Part shown: positions 7,803 to 16,000 of the stretch, piece by piece
How positions within the stretch are numbered: position 1 is the stretch's first letter
How the letters are laid out: each line of letters begins with the position of its first letter
Source of the DNA: Leptospiraceae bacterium
GTDB taxonomy: Bacteria > Spirochaetota > Leptospiria > Leptospirales > Leptospiraceae
Reading direction: 5' to 3'
Assembly: GCA_024233865.1 (NCBI GenBank)
Contig: JACKPA010000004.1
Coordinates: 62,001 to 126,000, forward strand
Length of the DNA stretch: 64,000 nucleotides
Translations under genes and position numbers: made by a program
Notes under the pieces: generated by a model
What the model was told of the DNA's origin: nothing
What the model saw: only the letters and a program-made list of their open reading frames with translations
Database searches by the model: none

Positions 7803-9080
7803 ATGGAGTTTGAAGAAATAAAGTTTATAGATAAAGAATTAGTTCACAAAACAAACCAAGAAAATGTTCACATTTATAATTTGAGGCGTGAATTACCCAG
7901 AAATATCGAATATTCCACATTTGAACAAGCAGTTCTTCCTTCTATTTCGGATGAGGAACGGAAATTTCTAACAAAATATTACAAAGTATCAAGGTTACAC
8001 TACGACCCACAAGCAGGCACAGGCTTTTATGTCCTTCGAGACATTCCTTATAGTATAGATAAAGAAAAAGCGGAGTTAGCCTTAGATGATGCCGGAATAA
8101 GTGATGAAGATAAAAAGGCTATTCTGGATTTTTATAAATATGACGAAACTTTCGGATTGTATAATCTTATTGATGATATCACGGAAGAAGAAGTTATTCA
8201 TATCCAAAAGGCTTTGAACAAAAGGAATTTGCAGATTTCCGACGGAACAAGAAGGGCATTGTCAGACATTTTGGAAAAAGCGAAAGGCTTGGAAAAAGAA
8301 AAGCGAGATACATACAACGCCAATATGTATATTGAGCAGAAACATTCTTACTTTTTTGAACATCCAAACGAGCACGTTCCCGGGATGATGATGGTAGAAA
8401 CTGCAAGGCAATTACTTGTTGCCTGTGGTCATGTTTACGGAAATGTCCCTATAAATTCAAACTTTATGCTACTACACATGGATTTGAAATTTCAAAGATA
8501 CGTGGAGTTGAACTTTCCTGTGCGAATTCACGTGGAGATGAATAAACTCAACAAAAGCAAATTGACCGGAGCTTGGTCTTATTTTATGGCAACCGTTACT
8601 TTCTATCAGAAACACATGGAAGTTAGCAAAATGCTTTTTGAAGCGAGTGTTGTTGCTAAAAGTGTTTTTGATAAACTTAGAGAGGAAAAAGAAATATCGG
8701 GTCAACTTCCAAGATTCTGGCCCTTGAGGAAAACGCCTACTAACAGTATTACTATTAGAGATAATAACGATGAAAATCGCTACTTGTGTAGCCTTGTGGA
8801 CCTTTCTTTAAAGGGATTTTTGCTTCGGTTTAGCGAAGATTCTTTTATGCTGGATTCGGAAGATGCCAATCTGGAGGGGTTGGAAGATTTCAAATTCTTG
8901 ATGTATTTTGAGGTATCCGGTTTTATCAACGGTAAATGTAAAATTAGATGGGTAAAGAAAGATATTGATAGCTATATGGCTGGATTTGAGATTACGCAAA
9001 TATCCGAATTGGATAGAAAGAATTTAAATGAAGCCATTAAGAGGTATTTCTTTGTGAGAGAAGATAGGGAGATTTTGTAA
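7803..9080 (+). CDS. AfsA-type hotdog domain protein fused to a C-terminal PilZ domain
   Basis: 425 residues. The AfsA (A-factor biosynthesis) hotdog signature is at 187-203: HPNEHVPG followed by VETARQ. This family condenses a beta-ketoacyl thioester with dihydroxyacetone phosphate in gamma-butyrolactone synthesis. Residues ~310-420 look like PilZ, with DLSLKG at 333-338 matching [D/N]xSxxG; the upstream RxxxR c-di-GMP motif is not clearly formed. The N-terminal ~160 residues are unassigned. It is first in a run with a HAD phosphatase and two reductases. The fusion suggests synthesis tuned by c-di-GMP, but that is inference. An ancestral or sister copy supplied the fragments in the upstream repeat units. 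Confidence 0.72.
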   Translation: MEFEEIKFIDKELVHKTNQENVHIYNLRRELPRNIEYSTFEQAVLPSISDEERKFLTKYYKVSRLHYDPQAGTGFYVLRDIPYSIDKEKAELALDDAGISDEDKKAILDFYKYDETFGLYNLIDDITEEEVIHIQKALNKRNLQISDGTRRALSDILEKAKGLEKEKRDTYNANMYIEQKHSYFFEHPNEHVPGMMMVETARQLLVACGHVYGNVPINSNFMLLHMDLKFQRYVELNFPVRIHVEMNKLNKSKLTGAWSYFMATVTFYQKHMEVSKMLFEASVVAKSVFDKLREEKEISGQLPRFWPLRKTPTNSITIRDNNDENRYLCSLVDLSLKGFLLRFSEDSFMLDSEDANLEGLEDFKFLMYFEVSGFINGKCKIRWVKKDIDSYMAGFEITQISELDRKNLNEAIKRYFFVREDREIL

Positions 9081-9121
9081 ATAAAGATCATATTGCTCTA
9101 TTAGAGGCAAGAAACATTAAT

Positions 9122-9799
9122 ATGAAAATGAATACAAACATTACTTTTCAAAAACCAGATTTAATTCTGATAGATTTTGACGGGGTGATAGCTAAGAATT
9201 CACCTGATTTTGCGGTACATTTATTTCATCAGGCCTTAAACGAAATAACTCCTATAAAAGTTGAATTTATAATTGATTTTTTTCGACTTGCAATGAGTTT
9301 TTCTGTAAAAGATTCTTTAGAATTTTTATTCAAGTCTTTAGGTTTATCGCAAGATGAAAAAAAAACCGTTACAGAAAATTATAAAAATAAGGTGTCAAAT
9401 AATTTAAATCTATTTCATATTAATAAAGACTTTTATTGCTTCATTGAATTTTGTAAAAATAATAATATTAAGTATAAAGTTTTTTCCCTTGCTGTGGATA
9501 GTCGTCTTTCTTTAATAAAGCTCGAACCTAATGATTTTTATAATCTTGAAGATATGTCAAAAGCAAATGTAAAAACTTTTTTAAAAGTGAAAAAGAATCT
9601 TAATGTTGAAAATGTATCATATATAGATGATAGCCCATTAGGGCTAAGAACAGGTAAATTAAGTGGTATGAATACTATTATGATGTATAATAGTTTGTTT
9701 GGAGTGAGTGAATATTTGATTTATAAAGAATATATTGATTATTCCGTTAGCTCATTTTCTGAGATTCAAACTATTTTTTCAAATCTATTATCAAATTAA
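9122..9799 (+). CDS. HAD-superfamily phosphatase
   Basis: 225 residues. Motif I is IDFDGVI (D18, D20), motif II is the Ser of VFSLAVDS, and motif IV is YIDDSPLG (D169, D170). A helical cap lies between motifs I and II, as in phosphoglycolate-phosphatase-type (C1) enzymes. It starts 41 bases after the AfsA/PilZ gene and ends 21 bases before the SDR gene, so these are probably co-transcribed. In butyrolactone pathways a phosphatase removes the phosphate left from dihydroxyacetone phosphate, which would fit. The substrate is not determined. Coding sequence here is visibly more AT-rich than further downstream. Confidence 0.7.
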   Translation: MKMNTNITFQKPDLILIDFDGVIAKNSPDFAVHLFHQALNEITPIKVEFIIDFFRLAMSFSVKDSLEFLFKSLGLSQDEKKTVTENYKNKVSNNLNLFHINKDFYCFIEFCKNNNIKYKVFSLAVDSRLSLIKLEPNDFYNLEDMSKANVKTFLKVKKNLNVENVSYIDDSPLGLRTGKLSGMNTIMMYNSLFGVSEYLIYKEYIDYSVSSFSEIQTIFSNLLSN

Positions 9800-9820
9800 C
9801 TAAATATAAAGGCGGTTATA

Positions 9821-10588
9821 ATGAAACCTGACTTAATGGATAAAGTTATAATAATTACTGGTGCTGGTTCGGGTATAGGAAGAGCATCATCTTTGCTTTT
9901 TGCGAAGGAAGGTGCAAAGATTATTGTTGCTAACCGAAGAGAAGAGAAAGGGAATGAAACAGTAGAGTTGGTTAAAGACGCTGGAGGAGAAGCATTTTTT
10001 ATACAATGTGATGTTTCTAATGAAGAAAATGTTAAAAATTTAATTGATAAAACCATTAAAAAATATGGCAGATTGGATGGAGCTTTTAATAATGCAGGAA
10101 TTGTTGGAATACGAAAATCAATAATTGAACTAAACTCAAAAGAATTTGATGAAGTGATCCGAACAAATTTATTTGGTACTTTTTTATTAGTAAAATACCA
10201 GGTTCAACAAATGTTAAAACAAAAAAGTAAAGGTAGTATTGTAAATATTACATCAGTAGCTGGATTATTGGGGAGACCAGGTCGCTCACCTTATAACTCG
10301 AGTAGAAGTGGTATTATAGCTTTAACAAGAACAGCGGCAATCGAATATATTAAAAATGGAATCAGAATTAATTGCCTTGCTCCAGGTGTTGTAAAAACTG
10401 ATCTGTTTCAGACCAGTACTGATGGAGGAAAAACAAACAAAATAAAAGAGTATGAAGATGCACACCCTATAGGAAGAGTAGCCGAGCCGGAAGAAGTAGC
10501 TGAATCTGCGCTTTGGCTACTTTCAGACAAATCTTCTTTTGTAGTTGGTCATACATTGGTTGTTGATGGTGGATACACAATACTCTAA
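9821..10588 (+). CDS. Short-chain dehydrogenase/reductase with Arg in place of the catalytic Lys
   Basis: 255 residues, classical SDR length. The cofactor motif TGAGSGIG is at 13-20, followed by NNAG and catalytic Ser145 in NITSVAG. The active site reads Y158-N-S-S-R162 where the family has YxxxK. The Lys-to-Arg change is conservative but unusual and could lower activity or alter the reaction. The C-terminal substrate loop and GHTLVVDGG end are typical. A ribosome-binding site (aaaggcgg) precedes the ATG. It is probably the ketoreductase of the neighbouring AfsA-type pathway. Confidence 0.85.
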   Translation: MKPDLMDKVIIITGAGSGIGRASSLLFAKEGAKIIVANRREEKGNETVELVKDAGGEAFFIQCDVSNEENVKNLIDKTIKKYGRLDGAFNNAGIVGIRKSIIELNSKEFDEVIRTNLFGTFLLVKYQVQQMLKQKSKGSIVNITSVAGLLGRPGRSPYNSSRSGIIALTRTAAIEYIKNGIRINCLAPGVVKTDLFQTSTDGGKTNKIKEYEDAHPIGRVAEPEEVAESALWLLSDKSSFVVGHTLVVDGGYTIL

Positions 10589-10592
10589 ATCT

Positions 10593-11489
10593 ATGGCAAA
10601 CACTAATGGAAAAATCTTGCTTACAGGAGCATCTGGTACAATTGGGAAAGAGATCGCCAAGTTATTTTCATTTAAAAATATTTCAATTCGTGCTGGAATA
10701 CATTCTTTAAACAAACTAAATAATATAAATGAGCAGAAAATTGAAATTATTGAATTAGACTATTTCAATATTCCTACAATTGTAAATTCAGTTAAAAATA
10801 TACAAACAATTATATTAATCACTCCAAATATTCCTGAGCAAGTGGAAATAGCTACTACTATAATTGATTATGCTAAAGATGCGGGTGTTGAATATATAAT
10901 AAAATTATCGTCAACAGGGGCAGCAAAAGAAATTGGAACCCTGGTGGGTAGATTGCATAGAATTGTAGAACGATATATTTTCTGTTCGGGGCTTGATTAT
11001 ACAATCATTCGTTCCACAGCTCTAATGCAAAATTTTATCAATATGTATTCTATAACAAATAATAAAATCGCATTACCATGGTCTAATTCTAAAGTCTCTT
11101 TTATAAATTCTAAAGATATTGCAAATTTTATTTTTAATATACTAAATACAAAAAGTTCAATATCACGAAATGAACACTCAAAAAAAATTTACACAATCAC
11201 CTCATCCGAATCATTAAATCTATATGAAATTGCAGAAATATTTTCTTCAATTATTGGGAAAAGAATAATTTATGAAGATATATCTCTAGAAAATGCTAAA
11301 AACCAGCTAAAATCTTTAGTAAAATCTGATTGGGAAATAAATGCAATAATGGAGTTGTTTGAGTATTTTAAAAAAGGGAGTAATGCTATTTTAACAAATA
11401 CATATGAAGAAGTAACCAAACAAAAACCAACCACATTTGCTGAATTCGTAAAAACAAATATTGAAAAATTTAAATTATTTACAAGATGA
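10593..11489 (+). CDS. NmrA-like/atypical SDR NAD(P)-binding protein
   Basis: 298 residues from the ATG at 10593, four bases after the SDR stop; this start begins directly at the Rossmann strand (GKILLTGASGTIG). An in-frame ATG at 10545 would add 16 residues read through the SDR end and is less likely. The TGxxGxxG motif, the SSTGAA segment and the C-terminal fold match NmrA/SDR5-type reductases or sensors. The role is probably a second reductase of the cluster or a redox sensor. Its 3' end overlaps the convergent acyltransferase gene by 15 bases. Confidence 0.72.
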   Translation: MANTNGKILLTGASGTIGKEIAKLFSFKNISIRAGIHSLNKLNNINEQKIEIIELDYFNIPTIVNSVKNIQTIILITPNIPEQVEIATTIIDYAKDAGVEYIIKLSSTGAAKEIGTLVGRLHRIVERYIFCSGLDYTIIRSTALMQNFINMYSITNNKIALPWSNSKVSFINSKDIANFIFNILNTKSSISRNEHSKKIYTITSSESLNLYEIAEIFSSIIGKRIIYEDISLENAKNQLKSLVKSDWEINAIMELFEYFKKGSNAILTNTYEEVTKQKPTTFAEFVKTNIEKFKLFTR

Positions 11490-12770
11490 ATATATTGTGT
11501 GAATTATTTGATTTGAAAATTCTTTCGCTTGTTCTAAATTTCTAGCTGGATTCATATATGTAAATACAATATTTAATCTTCCGTTAAATGTTGTAGCACA
11601 AATTCCAAATCCCAGATCATTTGACCAATGTCTATGCATAGGAGTCATAAAACTTAGTTTTAATAATTTTATACTTTCACAATACCATTCATTCATATCT
11701 AATTTTCCTACATTCGTTAATAAAACATAAGGAAGGGAATTAACAGTTCCTATGTTATTTATAGAATTTTCTGAATAAACTTTAACAAAATTTTTTAAAT
11801 GTAAAAAGGTTTGATTTTGATCTATAAATTCTTTTAATCTATTTTGAAAAGTTTTTGCACATTCCCAAAAAGAATTTATTTCTGTATTTTTTAAAAATAC
11901 ATAACCAAATCCTGCCCATGAACCCAATTGCTCATTTTTTAAATCTAACAAGTATCTATCCCTAATATTCATACCGGCACTGGACTTAATGGTAAAATCA
12001 TCATCGGGACTTAATTTATTTATTATATAATTTTTCATATTCACTACTAAGGCTGCAGCTAATATAGAGTTCACAGAAAATCCTTTATTTTTACTCGCTT
12101 CTATAATAACTTTCGTTTTTTCAGCCTCTACATGAAATGGAATAATGTGAGTTAAACGATCTTGCATTTTATACTGGTGGTTTTTCTTTATTATATCATT
12201 AGATAAATGAAGGTGATTTTCAATATTATTTGAATTTGTAAGGTGTTCTGGAAAAAAATCCACATCAGGAAACTTTTCTTCCAGCGAATAAGGAAATTCA
12301 ATTTTATTTTTATTATATAACTTATCTATTACTATAAGAGTTTCTCGGATAAAATTATAAACTGATATACCATCGGAAATTATATGTGAAAATTTGAATA
12401 TAATATCTATTCCATCTAACTTTTTTAAATAAATAACTTTCATTAAAGGTGCTTTATTCAAAGGAACAGAAATATTCATTTCATAATTGCATATGTCTAT
12501 CCATTGTTCTTTCTTAGATTCTTCTATTATTTCAATTGGAATTTTGGCCTTATCGTCATAGCCCCATTCTAAACCATTACTTGACTTATTTATATAATAA
12601 GACAAATAATAACCATGTCTATTTTTCATGATTTCCAGTGCTTGTTCTAAAAACTTTATGTCTAACAATCCTTCCAAGTGAGCACACATAATAATAATAA
12701 AAGGTTGATCCTTGTTCATAAGATAAAATGTCTTTTCAAGACTACTTAATTTTCTGTTGTAATTTTCCAT
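11475..12770 (-). CDS. Condensation-domain/PapA-type acyltransferase
   Basis: 431 residues, the length of a stand-alone condensation or alcohol acyltransferase domain. The HxxxDG motif is present as SHIISDG (H129, D133); the first His of the usual HHxxxDG is Ser. Such enzymes (PapA5, WES-like, NRPS C domains) transfer acyl groups from thioesters to alcohols or amines. No NRPS or carrier domain is attached. It is convergent with the reductase genes and overlaps the last by 15 bases, so it may esterify a product of that pathway. It is very AT-rich, like the three genes before it. Confidence 0.72.
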   Translation of the reverse strand: MENYNRKLSSLEKTFYLMNKDQPFIIIMCAHLEGLLDIKFLEQALEIMKNRHGYYLSYYINKSSNGLEWGYDDKAKIPIEIIEESKKEQWIDICNYEMNISVPLNKAPLMKVIYLKKLDGIDIIFKFSHIISDGISVYNFIRETLIVIDKLYNKNKIEFPYSLEEKFPDVDFFPEHLTNSNNIENHLHLSNDIIKKNHQYKMQDRLTHIIPFHVEAEKTKVIIEASKNKGFSVNSILAAALVVNMKNYIINKLSPDDDFTIKSSAGMNIRDRYLLDLKNEQLGSWAGFGYVFLKNTEINSFWECAKTFQNRLKEFIDQNQTFLHLKNFVKVYSENSINNIGTVNSLPYVLLTNVGKLDMNEWYCESIKLLKLSFMTPMHRHWSNDLGFGICATTFNGRLNIVFTYMNPARNLEQAKEFSNQIIHTIYSSCK

Positions 12771-13009
12771 TGTATATTTACCATTTTAGATTTAATAAAC
12801 TAAATACGAAGTTTATTAAAAAATATTTGGAATCTAATAATTTTGTAAATCTTTTTTTTATAGTCTTGAAAAATAAATTTGATTCTATTTTACCTATTGG
12901 AATATATAGTTATATAATTAGTTTAGCTAGAATTTTCTATGTTTATCTTCTTATAATATGAGGGAATTTTTTATTATTTGTATAAATTTATTAGTAAGAG
13001 AGTTGATTT

Positions 13010-16000
13010 ATGACTATATTATTAGATTACAAAATTACAGACACAATTCACGAAGGTGAAAAACACATCATCTACAGAGGTGAAAAAGACAACAAAAAAG
13101 TTGTTATCAAACAGCCTTGTAACGAATACCCAACTCTGGAAGAGCTAAAAAGAATCCAAACGGAGTTTGAGTTGCTGCAAAAATTTGCCGTAACACCAAG
13201 CATCACAAAAGCGATAGCTCTCGAAAAGTATAACAATACCCTCCTTTTGGTGTTTGAAGATATTGCAGGAGATTCACTGTTCCACCTAATAGGTGAGAAA
13301 GAAAAGTTCGATATAAAAGAATTTTTGAACTTAGCGATAGAGACAGTAAAGGCTTTGGGCGAAATCCACAGAGCAAACGTCATCCACAAAGATATAAAAC
13401 CACAAAACATCATATACGATAAAAAAACGAATAAACTGGAAATCATAGACTTTGGAAGTGCGAGTTTGTTAAGCAAAGAAACACCAAGCATCAGCATGGC
13501 AAATGCCTTGGAAGGGACTCTTGCTTACATTTCTCCGGAACAAACAGGAAGAATGAACCGGATGGTGGACTATAGGACAGACTTTTACTCTCTGGGAGTT
13601 GCCTTTTACCAGATGGTAACGGGGAAACTACCTTTTGAATCAGTTGACCCTATGGAACTCATCCATTCCCATATAGCGGTGAGTCCGGCATCACCAGAAG
13701 AACTTGGAGTTCCCAAACCCATTTCGAACATTATCCTGAAACTGATGTCAAAAAATGCGGAAGACAGATACCAGAGTGCTTATGGTCTGTTGCAAGACTT
13801 GGAGTGGTGTTTACAACATATTGAAAATCTAAATCAACTTAAGTTTACACCGGGACAAAAAGATGTGTCTTTAAGTTTCCGTATCCCTGAGAAATTGTAT
13901 GGAAGGGAGCCTGAGTTAAATAAACTGTTTGAAGTATACGAGCAAGCATGTAGCGGTCCGACTCAAATTATTCTTGTGAATGGTCTTTCGGGAATCGGAA
14001 AAACTGCTTTGGTGAATGAAATCCACAAACCAATTGTGAATTCGAGAGGGTATTTCATATCGGGTAAGTTTGACCCTATGAAACGAAACATGCCGTATCG
14101 GGCGTTTATTTATGCCTTCCAAGACTTGGTAAAGATGATTCTGACCGAAAGTGGGGAAGCTATTTCCAAGTGGAAAACAAGTCTCTTGGACGCACTGGGA
14201 AGTAATGGAAAAGTTATAACAGAAGTGATACCCGAATTGGAGTTAATCATAGGGGAACAACCTCCTGTGGTGGAACTAACTCCCACAGAAGCCCAAAATA
14301 GGTTTAATTTGGTATTCCAGAACTTTGTAAAGGTGTTTGCAACAAAAGAACATCCACTCGTGATATTTTTGGATGACCTCCAATGGACTGATATCCCAAG
14401 TATCAACCTGCTCCAAACATTGTACACCGCTACCGACATTTCGCACATGCTGTTTATTCTATCGTATAGGGTAAATGAAGTAGATGCAGTTCATCCATTT
14501 ATGTTGATGCTACAAGAGTTGAAAAAACAAGAATACCAAATAGAAGAAATCTCTTTAGGAGCATTAAAGAAAGAAGATGTAAACCAACTCATTGCTGATA
14601 CTTTGCAATATGAAACATCCCAAACAGAACCTTTGTCTGAGATAGTTCATTCCAAAACTGCGGGAAATCCTTTTTTTGTAAACGAATTGCTAACAAATAT
14701 CTATCAAAAAGATATGATTTATTTTCGTAAAGGGAAATGGCAGTGGGACTTAAGCAAGATAGGGGAAGCAAACATATCCGGCAATGTGATAGACTTACTT
14801 GTAGAAAAGGTTGAGAAGTTATCCAAAACAGAGCAAGACACTTTAAAACTCATTTCGTGTATAGGGAGTTGGTTTTATGTGGATGTGTTTTATAGCATGT
14901 TAGGGAAAGAAGAATCGGAAACAAAAGAATTACTTACAAGTCTTGCAAACAGTGGATTTATATCCATTGGGGAGAACAAAGGTAAATTTGTTCATGACAG
15001 AGTGAAGGAGGCATTGTATGGAATCACAAGTGAGGAAGAAAAGGAAAACTACCACTACAAAATAGGGAAAACGTATCTGGAATTGGCAAAGAAACGAGAC
15101 TCTTTGGATGAACATGCGTTTACAATCGTGAACCAATTGAATAATGCTGTAAATATGCTTTCTTCCGAAGAAAGAGAAATGTTATTGGATCTTGATATTT
15201 TGGGAGCAAACAAAGCACTTGCCTCATCAGCCTATGAGCCTGCACTTAACCTGATACAAATGGCAGAAAAATTACTTCCTGAAAACTCCTGGGATTTAAT
15301 CTATGAGAAAACATTTGATGTATATACAAAATTAGCAAAATTAAATTTTATGAATGGGATGACAACAAATGCTGAGAATTATTTCGCATTAATCTTAAAA
15401 AACTGTAAAATAGATATCCATAAAGTTAATGTATCTGAAATAAAAATTCTTCTTTATCTCAGTCAAAATAAACCTATTGAAGCTATCCAGGAAGGAAAAC
15501 AGGCTTTAAGTTTATTAGGGGTTGAAATTCCTGATATTCATGATCCAACTCCAGAAATACTAAAAGTGAATCAATTCTTAGAAAATAGAAAAATTGAAGA
15601 TATTCTTGGTTTACCTCGTATGGAAGATGAGAAAATAACTGCTGCTATGAAAATACTTTCTGCCTGTATTGTACCTGCATATATTGCACAACCCAGTTTA
15701 ATGCCGATCATTGTATTAAAGAAAGTAAATCTGTCTTTAGAATTTGGAAATTATATAACATCACCTATCAGCTATGCGTTTTATGGTGTATTATTATGTA
15801 ATGCTTTGGGAAATGTAGAAGCTGGAATTAAATTTGGAGAACTTGCTATTAAATTAGTTGAGAGTTTATCTGTCAATTTTATGAAAAGTAGTATATATTT
15901 CGTATTTGCAGCGATGATAAATCACTGGAAACACCATGCGAAAAAAAATACTAATTATTTTATAGATTCCATTCAAGCAGGTTTTGAATTTGGTGACTTT

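Noticed and set aside
12728..12961. 77-codon plus-strand ORF at the acyltransferase start
   Set aside because: It overlaps the 5' end and promoter region of the minus-strand acyltransferase gene, lacks a good ribosome-binding site and reads as low-complexity hydrophobic sequence.
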